From Bacteroidales bacterium (lineage in GTDB: Bacteria > Bacteroidota > Bacteroidia > Bacteroidales > UBA4417), in contig JADJHD010000012.1 of the NCBI GenBank assembly GCA_016707705.1, positions 97,339 through 161,338 of the forward strand: a stretch of DNA of 64,000 bases, given 5' to 3'. The notes under the pieces are model-generated. The model had not been told where the DNA came from, did no database searches, and saw nothing but the letters and a program-made list of their open reading frames with translations. Shown here piece by piece: positions 1 to 9,145 of this stretch. Position numbers and translations under genes: made by a program. Within the stretch, counting starts at the first letter, position 1; each line of letters starts with the position of its first letter.

Positions 1-473
1 GCTGAAGGGTCTTTAGCTGCATCCAGCTTGAAAGAGAATGGGACTTCAGTCGGGGGAATGCATTGATGATCATCGCAGCACATAAACTCGAGCACACCTT
101 TTATTGTAAATGCATTTGGGGAGGAGATGACAATTTTTTGTCTGAAGATTGCCTTCATTGCAAAATACTTCACTTTCATCTCAAAATTTGGGTCATATTC
201 TTCTATTGGGGTTGGCTCAACTACCTTGCCCTTGAGTTTGAATTCAGTGCCTTTGTCTATCGTAAAGATAGTTGGCCTTGGTCCCAAAGGAGGGACAATC
301 TGTGAATAGACATGCCAGTTTTTGTCGATTGTAGCGACAAATTGCAGTTCTGCTTCCTTGTCGCTGATCCGGTCAACTTTGAAGGACCATTTGACTGGCT
401 CAAGGATTTGGGCTTGAATTGATGAAAAAGTACTGATGAACAGCAAGATGATAAGAAGGAAGGCATTTTTCAT
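1..473 (-). CDS. DsbD-like protein, N-terminal domain (partial, runs off the window)
   Basis: The minus strand has an open frame starting with ATG at 473 and reading off the left edge, so only about 157 residues are visible. It begins with a signal peptide (MKNAFLLIILLFIST..., likely cut after QA). A beta-rich domain follows with the features of the DsbD N-terminal (DsbC-corrector, PF11412-like) domain: WHVYSQ, then a CCDDHQCIPP segment carrying the cysteines. In the family this periplasmic domain receives electrons from a membrane CcdA-like core and passes them to periplasmic disulfide proteins. The membrane core and C-terminal thioredoxin domain would lie outside the window. Alternative: a stand-alone secreted DsbD-alpha domain protein. 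The domain call is fairly firm; the full gene identity is inferred. Confidence 0.75.
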   Translation of the reverse strand, partial: MKNAFLLIILLFISTFSSIQAQILEPVKWSFKVDRISDKEAELQFVATIDKNWHVYSQIVPPLGPRPTIFTIDKGTEFKLKGKVVEPTPIEEYDPNFEMKVKYFAMKAIFRQKIVISSPNAFTIKGVLEFMCCDDHQCIPPTEVPFSFKLDAAKDPS

Positions 474-861
474 TTTGCTCTGAGTTATAGTTGATGAGTG
501 TGTTTTTCAGGTAGTTTACCTACTGGAATTCTCCAATTGGCCACAAATTTAGGAATTATCTATTGCAGTGAGCAACAGCATTAAAGAGTATGAAATTGAC
601 CTTTCGTGGGATACTTTTTAATCAATTTGGTTAATATTTATTTAAGGTACATTGAATCAGTTGATTGCGGCCTTTAAGTTTATACTACACACTAAAATTG
701 TGTTATTTAAGTGTTAAAACATGCATTTATTTTTCAGGACATTAACCTTAAATTAACAGATATTTCCGTTTCATCTCCTACTTTGTTCATTTCATCGGAA
801 AGGTATCTGCATGACTTCACAAGACTGCTGAAATTTGCCGAAAAACTAAACAACAGGAATT
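474..861. other. Intergenic region between divergent genes
   Basis: 388 bases of AT-rich sequence between the minus-strand DsbD-like gene and the plus-strand TonB receptor gene. It must hold the promoters of both. I see no convincing TAnnTTTG box or hairpin, and the short frame across 711-920 overlaps the receptor start without any coding character. Confidence 0.5.
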
Positions 862-3231
862 ATGAAAACATTGACGATACTTTTAATAGCCATTATAAGT
901 TTTGGCTTTTTTTCCGGTGAATTATCAGCTCAGGCTGTTCAGACGATCAGGGGAAAGGTTTTTGATGCAGATTCGAAGGTGAGTCTGCCGGGTGCGAATA
1001 TTTTATTGTTGAATTCCACTCCACCTGTTGGTGCAGCAACCGATGTGGACGGGAATTTTGAGTTAAGGAATGTGCCACTTGGAAGACAGGGTGTGCAAGT
1101 GAGTTATATGGGCTATAAAGCTGTTACCATTAGCAATCTGATTGTTAATTCAGCGCAGGAGGTGGTACTTGAGATTGGGTTGCAGGAGAATGTGTTCCAG
1201 AGCAAGGAGGTTGAGATAAAGGCTGAAGTTGCGAAGGATCAATCCATAAACAAGATGGCTACAGTAAGCGCACGTTCATTCACTGTTGAGGAGACCGAAA
1301 AGTTTGCAGGAAGCAGGGGGGATGTTGCCAGGATGGCTATGAACTATGCGGGAGTATCGGCAGCGAATGATCAGAGGAATGATATTATCATCAGAGGGAA
1401 TTCTCCGAGTGGGTTATTGTGGAGGCTTGAGGATGTTGATATTCCAAATCCGAATCATTTTGCAGAGAATGGCACAACCGGTGGCCCGGTTGGGATGCTT
1501 AACAATAATTTGCTGCAGAACTCTGATTTCTTCACAGGAGCTTTTCCAGCAGAATATGGAAATGCACAAAGCGGCGTTTTCGATTTAAAGATGAGAAATG
1601 GCAATAACAACCGCCATGAGTTTCTTTTCCAGACAGGATTCAATGGATTTGAGGTAGGAGCAGAAGGTCCGTTTACCAAAGCACATAAAAGTTCATACCT
1701 GTTCAACTACCGTTATTCCACGCTTCAGTTGATGAGCAACATTATTGATATTGGTACTGCCGGCATACCCAAGTATCAGGATTTATCCTTTAAATTCAAT
1801 ATTCCAGTCAATAAGGGCAGAATCACTCTGTTTGGGGTAGGCGGAATCAGTGAGATAGCAATGCTTGACAGCAAGCAGAATAAGAAGGATCTTTATTCAG
1901 ATGAGGGTCAGGATTTATATAACCGATCCAATACTGCTGCAAGTGGAATTTCTTACACAAGATTTCTGAATGACAAAAAGTATTTTAAGGTCTCTTTATC
2001 GGGTCTGGTTCAGGATGGAGGAACCAAGATAGATACGCTGGATATTCAGAATCAGCCTCATAACTCAATTGATCATAACTTTACAGAATACAAGGGTAGT
2101 TTAAGCGCTTATCTGAATACGAAATACAATTCACGTTTAAACACAAGAGTAGGGGTTACTGTCGACAGAATGGGATTCAATCTGTTAACCAAAAAGTATT
2201 ATGTTTCCGACAGTGGGTTCAGAACACTTATTGATTACAAGAAGAGTCTGGCTGATGGTGATAATCTTTACAGGGCATATTATCAGGCAACCTTCAGGAT
2301 ATCGGAAGCAGTTAGTATTAATCCCGGAGTTCATTTTATATACCTCGATTTTAACAAGACCTATGCTTTAGAGCCAAGGTTTGGTATTAGCTGGCAAGTT
2401 TCAGAAGGACAAAAGTTCAGTGCAGGATATGGCTTGCATTCATCTGTACAGTCACTTTCAACCTATTTTCTGGGGACAACACTTGAAGATTATTCTGTAG
2501 CAGAGACCAACAAGGACCTTGGTTTTACAAAATCACACCAGCTTGTGCTGGCCTACGATGTAAACCTTGGGCATTCAACCCGTCTAAAGGCAGAAGCGTA
2601 TTATCAATATCTGTTCAATGTTCCGGTTGAAATTCGCTCTTCATCATTCAATATATTGAATACAGGTGCAGGATGGGGAGTTGGTGCACAGGATAGCCTT
2701 GTGAATGATGGAACCGGAAAAAACTATGGACTTGAATTTACACTGGAGAAGTTTTTCAGCAATAACTACTATTATCTCGCTACGCTATCGGTATTTCAAT
2801 CAAAGTATAAAGGCAGTGACGGTATAGAGAGAAACACAGCGTTCAACAGCAGGTATGTTCTGAACTGTCTTGTGGGCAAGGAGTTTGCAATAAAGAAGAA
2901 ATCAGCATTCACAGTCGACTTTAAATTGTCAATGGCTGGAGGACGATACTATACTCCTATTGATATGGTTGCATCTGCAGGAGCCGGTGAAACCAAGTAT
3001 GACGAAAGCAAGGCATACAGTCTGAAATATGATCCCTTCCTGAAGGCAGATATCAAGGTTGGCTATCGTTTAAATGGAAAGAAAGTATCACAGGAATGGC
3101 AGTTTTATGTCGAAAACTTTACCAATCACAAGAATATACTTCTTCAGTCGTACAGCAAGTCAAGCAATGAGATCCAGAATACCTACCAGCTGGGTGCATT
3201 TCCAATGGTTTTATACCGCATCCACTTCTAG
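862..3231 (+). CDS. TonB-dependent outer-membrane receptor with carboxypeptidase-regulatory N-domain
   Basis: 789 aa. Residues 1-23 are a signal peptide ending ...ELSAQA. Residues about 28-115 are a CarboxypepD_reg-like beta sandwich (IRGKVFDADSK, GNFELRNVPLG, YMGYKAV). A plug domain with IIIRGNSPSGLLWRLEDVDIP follows at about 130-250, then a beta-barrel ending in the terminal aromatic-rich strand VLYRIHF. This is the usual layout of Bacteroidota receptors that import substrates with TonB energy. The substrate cannot be read from the sequence. No SusD partner follows; instead a LytS kinase and LytTR regulator lie directly downstream, so receptor and two-component genes may be co-transcribed. 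The ATG at 862 gives a good signal peptide and is preceded by an A-rich stretch. Confidence 0.88.
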   Translation: MKTLTILLIAIISFGFFSGELSAQAVQTIRGKVFDADSKVSLPGANILLLNSTPPVGAATDVDGNFELRNVPLGRQGVQVSYMGYKAVTISNLIVNSAQEVVLEIGLQENVFQSKEVEIKAEVAKDQSINKMATVSARSFTVEETEKFAGSRGDVARMAMNYAGVSAANDQRNDIIIRGNSPSGLLWRLEDVDIPNPNHFAENGTTGGPVGMLNNNLLQNSDFFTGAFPAEYGNAQSGVFDLKMRNGNNNRHEFLFQTGFNGFEVGAEGPFTKAHKSSYLFNYRYSTLQLMSNIIDIGTAGIPKYQDLSFKFNIPVNKGRITLFGVGGISEIAMLDSKQNKKDLYSDEGQDLYNRSNTAASGISYTRFLNDKKYFKVSLSGLVQDGGTKIDTLDIQNQPHNSIDHNFTEYKGSLSAYLNTKYNSRLNTRVGVTVDRMGFNLLTKKYYVSDSGFRTLIDYKKSLADGDNLYRAYYQATFRISEAVSINPGVHFIYLDFNKTYALEPRFGISWQVSEGQKFSAGYGLHSSVQSLSTYFLGTTLEDYSVAETNKDLGFTKSHQLVLAYDVNLGHSTRLKAEAYYQYLFNVPVEIRSSSFNILNTGAGWGVGAQDSLVNDGTGKNYGLEFTLEKFFSNNYYYLATLSVFQSKYKGSDGIERNTAFNSRYVLNCLVGKEFAIKKKSAFTVDFKLSMAGGRYYTPIDMVASAGAGETKYDESKAYSLKYDPFLKADIKVGYRLNGKKVSQEWQFYVENFTNHKNILLQSYSKSSNEIQNTYQLGAFPMVLYRIHF

Positions 3232-3314
3232 GCCGGTCAATTTTGAAGGAAACTCTTAACTTAGCAGGACTTTACCGTTAGAAGACAAGATTCAACGCAA
3301 TAAAAGCCAATACC

Positions 3315-4376
3315 GTGACAAGCATATTTAAAAACAAGCCAAAGGAATTTGTATTTGATCAATTTCAAACTGACAGATTCAGGAAGAGGGAGTTAGTGAT
3401 CAGATATGGGTTAGTATTCCTTTTGGCTTGTTTATCTGCTTGGTACTATTTTGAGTTTCCAGTAGCATCAGGGAATTATATTCTGGCATTCATTGTTTAC
3501 TTCCTGGGAATATCGATGCTATGGTTCGGAAGTATGACCATCATCAATTTTACAAGTGCCAGGTATTCAATATTTAAACAGCCAGTACGACTTCTGGTAA
3601 TTCAAATCTCTGCCCTACTTGTATTTGTGAGTTTCACGGAATATCTGCAGCTGATAGCACTGAATAAGTTGTTCCCTGAGGTTTCGAAGGCAGTGGATAA
3701 AAAGGAGATGATTGCCACTGCAACCCTGATTACCTTTTTGATTAGTTCAATTTATGCTTCAATAGGTTTCTTTCTCCAATGGAAGAAGAATCTTGTTAAG
3801 GCTGAGATGCTTGAGAAAGCGAATCTTGAAGCAAGGTATGAGGTATTGAAGACACAAGTTAATCCTCATTTTTTATTCAACAGTCTGAACACACTCCTGA
3901 GCCTTGTTGAGGGGAATTCAGAAGCTGAAAGATATATAGAGACGCTTTCAGAATTCATGAGATATATTCTTAAGACCAGGGATGTGAAGGGTGTGATGCT
4001 GAAAGAAGAGCTTGAGGTTGCAGAACAATACATGTATTTACAAAAGAGCCGCTTTCAGGGAAAACTGGAAATAGAGTTTGAGGTGCCCAGAGAATTTCAG
4101 GGTTTTCTTGTTCCACCCCTTACATTGCAGATGTTATTGGAGAATGCAATCAAGCATAATGAGATTTCGAATGAGCATATGCTCAGGATAGTTGTAAAAG
4201 TTGAAGACGGATCATTTTTGGTGGTGCAGAATAACCTGAACAAGAAGTTGGACTCAGAGCCATCAACAGGTATTGGTTTAAAGAATATCCAGAGCCGATA
4301 CATGATTCTTCATGAAAGGGAAATTCAGGTTAATGCTACAAATGAGACATTTATTGTGAAATTGCCTTTAGTTTAA
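3315..4376 (+). CDS. LytS/YehU-type sensor histidine kinase
   Basis: 353 aa starting with GTG at 3315. An in-frame TAG lies a little upstream and the next ATG is far inside, so GTG is the best start. Residues about 25-160 contain four hydrophobic membrane segments without a recognised sensor domain. A short coiled-coil linker leads to the His_kinase (PF06580) box NPHFLFNSL with the phospho-accepting His near residue 185, then LLENAIKHN (N box, about 275) and GIGLKN (G box). This family autophosphorylates and passes phosphate to LytTR regulators; the gene for one starts 6 bases downstream. The pair probably forms one operon and may control the upstream receptor or an envelope function, which is inference. 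Confidence 0.9.
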   Translation: MTSIFKNKPKEFVFDQFQTDRFRKRELVIRYGLVFLLACLSAWYYFEFPVASGNYILAFIVYFLGISMLWFGSMTIINFTSARYSIFKQPVRLLVIQISALLVFVSFTEYLQLIALNKLFPEVSKAVDKKEMIATATLITFLISSIYASIGFFLQWKKNLVKAEMLEKANLEARYEVLKTQVNPHFLFNSLNTLLSLVEGNSEAERYIETLSEFMRYILKTRDVKGVMLKEELEVAEQYMYLQKSRFQGKLEIEFEVPREFQGFLVPPLTLQMLLENAIKHNEISNEHMLRIVVKVEDGSFLVVQNNLNKKLDSEPSTGIGLKNIQSRYMILHEREIQVNATNETFIVKLPLV

Positions 4377-4382
4377 AAGAAG

Positions 4383-5153
4383 ATGAAAGTACTGATAATA
4401 GAGGATGAAGAGCTAGCCTATCGCAGGCTGGTGAAGCTGTTAAGTGAATCAGATCCCACTATTCAGGTGGAAGGGCCTATTGAGACAGTAAAGGCAGCAA
4501 TCAGGCAATTATCCTCAGGGTCAATATATGATCTAATTTTCCTTGATATTCAGCTGGCAGATGGCAAGAGCTTTTCGATATTTGAAACTATAAAGCTAAC
4601 TACTCCGATTATTTTCACAACGGCATATGATGAATATGCAGTAAAAGCATTTGAACTCAACAGCATCGACTATCTGCTGAAGCCAATCAATGCTGTTAAG
4701 TTACAATCGGCACTAGACAAATACCATAAAATGAAAGAGGTTTTTGGTGGAAGTCCAACAACTGAGTTCATGAGTGAGTTGATGGGAAGATTGAAGATGC
4801 ATACTGAGGTTGTGTATCAGAGCAGATTCCTGGTGAGCAAGGGGGATAGCCTATATCCAGTATCAACCAATGAAATAGCATATTTCACTGCTGAGGATAA
4901 GGTGGTATTTCTGATAACCATTGATGGCAAGCGCTGGATTATTAACAATTCATTGGAAGAATTGGAGGATAAGTTAGATCCGAAAGTATTTTTCAGGGTT
5001 AACAGGCAGCATTTCGTATCCATTCAGTCCATCCGAAAGGTTCATCATTATTTTAATTATAAGCTCAAGCTTGAGTTGCAGCCGGAGGCCGGCGAAGAGG
5101 TCATTGTAAGCAAGGCCAGGACCGCTGACTTCAAGAGCTGGATGAATGGATAG
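4383..5153 (+). CDS. LytTR-family response regulator
   Basis: 256 aa. Residues 1-115 are a receiver domain: the acidic pocket is IEDEE near the start, the phospho-acceptor is Asp55 in FLDIQL, followed by TTAYDEYA and the conserved Lys in YLLKP. Residues about 147-250 are a LytTR DNA-binding domain (IAYFTAEDKVVFL, FFRVNRQHFVSI). It lies 6 bases after the LytS-type kinase gene, which is the expected partner. LytTR proteins bind short direct repeats upstream of envelope and transport genes; the targets here are unknown. Confidence 0.93.
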   Translation: MKVLIIEDEELAYRRLVKLLSESDPTIQVEGPIETVKAAIRQLSSGSIYDLIFLDIQLADGKSFSIFETIKLTTPIIFTTAYDEYAVKAFELNSIDYLLKPINAVKLQSALDKYHKMKEVFGGSPTTEFMSELMGRLKMHTEVVYQSRFLVSKGDSLYPVSTNEIAYFTAEDKVVFLITIDGKRWIINNSLEELEDKLDPKVFFRVNRQHFVSIQSIRKVHHYFNYKLKLELQPEAGEEVIVSKARTADFKSWMNG

Positions 5154-5231
5154 TTAAGCAAGCGGAATGCCAGATAACGCGGCATTCAAGGAATTATCAG
5201 AAGACTGTTATGCGGGGTACAATGAGGAATC

Positions 5232-6599
5232 TCAACCAAAGAAACAGGTTGGTTTTTCAGGAGGCAGTTCCAGTTCGGCAACCAGAACCTTTTTAGTTGT
5301 ATCGGTAAGCCGATACCGGTTATCGGACCTCATCCCGGTAATCCAGATGATATCATCACCGGAAATCAGCAGATAGAGACGTTCCTTCTCGTCGATTGAT
5401 AACTTATTATCTACAAAGAAGTCACTCAATTTCTTCTTACCCTTACTACCAAACGGGAAGAAATGATCACCTTTTTTCCAATGCCTCATATACAGGGGAT
5501 AGGTGAGCTTATCATAGTCGAAGCAGGCAATTGAAGGGCCATCGGGAATATTGAATCCCTGGTATCTTTCAACCTTAAAACTAACAGGAACCGGCAGTTG
5601 AGGCTGTTGTTCAAGCAGTGGGTCAAATGCCAAGATTGGCTCATCAGATTTTTCGTCAAGTTGTACGAAAGACTCGATGATAAGATATTCCCGGTCACGG
5701 ATGAGCCGGTGAGTAGGGGAGAAGAAAATCTTTCCGGAGATTGCAGAAAGAGAGCTGACGATTTCTTCAACAACAGAGAAAGTGAATCCGTAAGGCCTGA
5801 GCAGTTCAAATAACCAGGTTTCCATAGGATAGAATTCTTCCAGCCAACTGATCAGGATTCGGACGTCATTGGAATTTGTTTCAAGGAGGTCGGCTTTTCC
5901 CTCATCAATTTTCTGGCGATATATTGTTTCAGTTTCCCTAAGGATTCGGATTGTGTTGTTCAGGTTTCGGCTGAATGAAGGGTCGATGCCATGAAGTACC
6001 GGCATTAGTTCGAGGCGCAGCTTATTCCTGAGGTATTTCTTGCTTTTATTTGAAGAATCTTCTCTCCATTGCAGTCCCTCAACGAAGGCATATTCCAGAA
6101 TTTCCTTTCTGGTAGCAAAAAGCAGAGGTCGGATTACCCTGCCTTGTTTTGGAAGAATACCGTGCAATCCACTTAGACCGGTTCCCCTGATTAGATTTAT
6201 AAAAAAAGTTTCAGCCTGATCATCAAGGTGGTGTGCATTGGCGACATATTGATAGTCGAATTCGTCCATCAATTCCTCGAACCATGTGTATCGAAGATTA
6301 CGGGCAGCCATTTGAATTGAGAGTCCGTTTTCCTGAGCAAATTTGAGTGTTTCGAAATGCTTGACATGAAGAGGTACATCCATTGCAAGTGCAAGATGCC
6401 TGACGAATGTTTCATCGGCATCAGATTCTTCACCTCTCAGGAGGAAGTTGCAATGAGCTATTGCGAACCGGTAATTTGACAGCCGCATCAATTCGCACAT
6501 CACAACAGAATCCACTCCACCGCTAACAGCAATCAGCACTGTTTTATCAGGGTTAATAAGTTGATTCCGCTGAACAAATGACCGAAACTTTTGAAGCAT
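5232..6599 (-). CDS. tilS: tRNA(Ile)-lysidine synthase TilS
   Basis: 455 aa. The PP-loop ATP-pyrophosphatase motif SGGVDS is at residues 26-31, followed by HCNFLLRGEESDADE and ANAHHLDDQAET, which are characteristic of TilS. The C-terminal part carries the substrate-binding and TilS_C regions (MRHWKKGDHFFPFG, KKLSDFFVDNK, ISGDDIIWITGMR). The enzyme converts the wobble cytidine of the CAU-anticodon tRNA-Ile to lysidine using ATP and lysine, an essential cytoplasmic step. It is convergent with the LytTR regulator gene (78 bases between the stops) and divergent from the O-acylation cassette. Length is normal for Bacteroidota. Confidence 0.95.
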   Translation of the reverse strand: MLQKFRSFVQRNQLINPDKTVLIAVSGGVDSVVMCELMRLSNYRFAIAHCNFLLRGEESDADETFVRHLALAMDVPLHVKHFETLKFAQENGLSIQMAARNLRYTWFEELMDEFDYQYVANAHHLDDQAETFFINLIRGTGLSGLHGILPKQGRVIRPLLFATRKEILEYAFVEGLQWREDSSNKSKKYLRNKLRLELMPVLHGIDPSFSRNLNNTIRILRETETIYRQKIDEGKADLLETNSNDVRILISWLEEFYPMETWLFELLRPYGFTFSVVEEIVSSLSAISGKIFFSPTHRLIRDREYLIIESFVQLDEKSDEPILAFDPLLEQQPQLPVPVSFKVERYQGFNIPDGPSIACFDYDKLTYPLYMRHWKKGDHFFPFGSKGKKKLSDFFVDNKLSIDEKERLYLLISGDDIIWITGMRSDNRYRLTDTTKKVLVAELELPPEKPTCFFG

Positions 6600-6965
6600 A
6601 CCAAAGGGGGATATTAATAATCAGCCAACCGGACTCATAAACGGTTCTTACCCTGCAAAGCAATCATTCATTGGCTAATCAGGATTTTGTTGATTAGTGG
6701 GATAATGGGCAGTACTACTAGCTTGGGGTTAAAGTATTTAACCATTTGCAAATAAAGAGGAAATTTCAATTGTATTCAAGTTGTTTCAAAACAATAGATT
6801 GATTTTTAATAAAGCAAGATTTTAATGTATAAATTTTCTTGTAATTATCATGTATACTGATATATAGATGTTGAAATATGAAAGGTGTCCATTGTTCTCA
6901 AATGCCGTGAACGACAGATTTAAAATTAATATCTTTGCAATCGCCTTGTTGAAACCAAATAATAA
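6600..6965. other. Divergent promoter region, tilS / SGNH cassette
   Basis: 366 AT-rich bases between tilS (minus) and the SGNH-MBOAT cassette (plus). A TATCTTTG box at 6930-6937 matches the Bacteroidota -7 element and lies 28 bases before the ATG at 6966, but I see no matching TTG element at the right distance. The frame at 6868-7050 overlaps the real gene and has no coding features. Confidence 0.4.
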
Positions 6966-8339
6966 ATGCCCGCCACTTCAAAACCCTTCATTTTTATTCT
7001 GGCAAGTTTCATCATTGTGCTTTTGCTCTCATTCCTTGGGAATACCCTGACAGTATTTGGCATTCAGCTGAAAAACATAAATATTATCAGTGAAATTTTA
7101 CCAAAGCAAGCAGACAGCGCACTGAAGGAATTGCCTATGGTGAACGCAGCACCAGGCAGAATCATTCCTGATTACAGGCAGAGTGATGAGATTATTGGAT
7201 ATGATTCAAGTGGTACATTAAAAGCGTTTGTGAAAGCCCTTCATGAGTTATCCTCGGGAAAGAGGAAGAAAGTCAGGATTGCGTATTTCGGAGATTCAAT
7301 GATTGAAGGCGACCTGATTTCTCAGGATTTGCGGAAGCTTTTTCAGGATTATTTTGGTGGCAATGGCGTAGGATTTGTGCCCATTACATCAGTAGTTGCC
7401 GGATTCCGACAAACTATAATTCATTCATTCAGTGAGAACTGGAATGATCAGCATTTCTTAAATACTTCTTCGTCCAAATCATCTGAACTTTTTATTTCAG
7501 GGCATATTTTCAAGCCAGGCTCCGCTTCGTCTGTTTATTATTCTGCAGTTAACCAGAAGCATCTTGGATCCTTCAGTGAGTGTTATCTTTTATATGGAAA
7601 GAGTGACAGTTTGAGCAATGTTGAGATAAACGATTCAACTATTATACTTGATGGTTCAGGTGTATTCAACCGGCAGTTGGTTGCCAGTGGTGTAAAAACG
7701 GTGAAGGCCCGTTTTACAAATGAATCGGCAAATGCATTTGGGTTTTCAATTGAAAGTGAAAGAGGAGTTTTTATTGACAATTTTGCTTTCCGCGGCATCA
7801 GTGGAATGGAAATGCAGCGTTTCTCAAATGAGATGCTAAGCAGTATCAATGAGCGTCAACCTTATGATCTGATTATTATTCAGTTTGGTCCTAATTTGCT
7901 CTTTAAGCCAGAGCTAGTTGATTTCAGGTGGTATGAAAAGCCCATAAAGAATGTCATCAGCAAGTTCAGGCAGCAGATGCCCAATGCAAGTATTCTGGTA
8001 GTAGGATCAGCAGACAAGGGATGCAGGTATGATGGAGAGTACAGAACACAGAAAGGTGTTCTACCATTGATAGAGATACAGAACAGGGCTGCTTCAGAAT
8101 CAGGTGTTGATTTCTGGAGCCTCTATAATGCAATGGGAGGGAAGAATTCGATGGTAAAATGGGTGAATAATCGTCCCCCTTTGGCTAATCTTGATTACAC
8201 CCATTTGACTCACAAGGGCGCGAGCAAGATTGCAGAATTATTTTTTAATCAACTCATGTATGTTTATGACCCGGATGCTGCTTCACGTTCTCAAATACAG
8301 CCTATTGCCCGGTATGTTGCTGCTTCTCGTGGTCTGTAA
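6966..8339 (+). CDS. Membrane-anchored SGNH/GDSL hydrolase or O-acetyltransferase (first of pair)
   Basis: 457 aa. Residues about 8-28 form one N-terminal membrane segment or uncleaved signal anchor, so the enzyme should face the periplasm. The SGNH block I is FGDSMIEGD with nucleophile Ser111. The catalytic Asp-x-x-His is DYTH (Asp410, His413), followed by LTHKGA. IIIQFGPN sits where the block III GxN motif is expected. A roughly 150-residue beta-rich insertion (about 180-290) separates blocks I and III. In family terms this resembles PatB/AlgX-like esterases or transferases that work with an MBOAT partner on extracellular polymers. It is first in a three-gene run with a second SGNH protein and an AlgI-like MBOAT. 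The exact acceptor is unknown. Confidence 0.8.
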   Translation: MPATSKPFIFILASFIIVLLLSFLGNTLTVFGIQLKNINIISEILPKQADSALKELPMVNAAPGRIIPDYRQSDEIIGYDSSGTLKAFVKALHELSSGKRKKVRIAYFGDSMIEGDLISQDLRKLFQDYFGGNGVGFVPITSVVAGFRQTIIHSFSENWNDQHFLNTSSSKSSELFISGHIFKPGSASSVYYSAVNQKHLGSFSECYLLYGKSDSLSNVEINDSTIILDGSGVFNRQLVASGVKTVKARFTNESANAFGFSIESERGVFIDNFAFRGISGMEMQRFSNEMLSSINERQPYDLIIIQFGPNLLFKPELVDFRWYEKPIKNVISKFRQQMPNASILVVGSADKGCRYDGEYRTQKGVLPLIEIQNRAASESGVDFWSLYNAMGGKNSMVKWVNNRPPLANLDYTHLTHKGASKIAELFFNQLMYVYDPDAASRSQIQPIARYVAASRGL

Positions 8340-9141
8340 GGCTCAATTGCCGGATACAACGCAGCTACCTATCAACTATGACTATAACTATATAGAAAAT
8401 GACACTGCACTTTCTCATTTAAGAAACTATTTTGAAGAGAACCGGGACACTGTACGGCGTCCTCTTCGAATTCTGCATATCGGAGATTCACATGTGAAGT
8501 CGGGGTATTTTGCAGAATCCTTTTCCAGCTTAATGGATTCAGTTATCAGGAACTATGCAGCTCATGTAATTGTACATGATTCAGATTCCAGTGTAGTGAA
8601 ACTGATGGTTCTGGCAAAAAATGGAGCAATGGCTAAGACTATTCTCAATCAGGTTTATTCTGACACTCTGGTTCAGCAATTCAATCCTGATTTGGTTATT
8701 ATTTCACTTGGGACTAATGAGGCTTATAACCATGTGAATCTGGATACATTGTCATTTTATCATGAAGCACTCATTCAGCAGGTTTTTTCTGATGCCCCCG
8801 ATTGCGATATTCTTGTAACGGGGCCGGGGGATGGACTGAAGCGTTATTATACAAAAGTAAGAATCTCAAGAAAGAAACGCCGTTACAGGACTGTGGTGAA
8901 TTATACTGTGAATGATTATCTGGTTGATGTAGTTGATTACTATTCCAGTCTTCCAGAGAAGATGGATGTGGCTGTCTGGAGTTTTTTCCCGGTGATGGGA
9001 GGTGAAGAGTCAATAAGAGATTGGAACCGGAAGGGATTTGCACAGAAAGATATGATACATTTGACAAAAGAGGGATATCGTTTGGAGTCCCGGCTATTAT
9101 TAAATGCAGTGATGGATTCATTGATACCCAAACAGCAATAG
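8266..9141 (+). CDS. Secreted SGNH/GDSL hydrolase or O-acetyltransferase (second of pair)
   Basis: About 291 aa if started at the ATG at 8266, which gives a clean signal peptide (MTRMLLHVLKY... ending CKAQ). An upstream ATG at 8230 would only add residues that spoil it. Either choice overlaps the preceding gene by 74 or more bases. Motifs: HIGDSHVKSGYF with nucleophile Ser75, IISLGTNEAYN (block III Asn), and DMIHLTKEGY with Asp262/His265. This is a full SGNH catalytic set, and it is smaller than its upstream partner because it lacks the beta insertion. It ends 4 bases before the MBOAT gene, consistent with translational coupling. Likely role: transfer or removal of acetyl groups on an exported glycan. 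Confidence 0.8.
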   Translation: MTRMLLHVLKYSLLPGMLLLLVVCKAQLPDTTQLPINYDYNYIENDTALSHLRNYFEENRDTVRRPLRILHIGDSHVKSGYFAESFSSLMDSVIRNYAAHVIVHDSDSSVVKLMVLAKNGAMAKTILNQVYSDTLVQQFNPDLVIISLGTNEAYNHVNLDTLSFYHEALIQQVFSDAPDCDILVTGPGDGLKRYYTKVRISRKKRRYRTVVNYTVNDYLVDVVDYYSSLPEKMDVAVWSFFPVMGGEESIRDWNRKGFAQKDMIHLTKEGYRLESRLLLNAVMDSLIPKQQ

Positions 9142-9145
9142 GAGC

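Noticed and set aside
711..920. Short plus-strand frame overlapping the first TonB receptor start
   Set aside because: It has no domain or signal, and overlaps the well-supported receptor frame in another phase.
5165..5187. GAATGCC/GGCATTC hairpin between the LytTR and tilS genes
   Set aside because: A 7-bp stem without a T tract on either strand; not enough to call a terminator.
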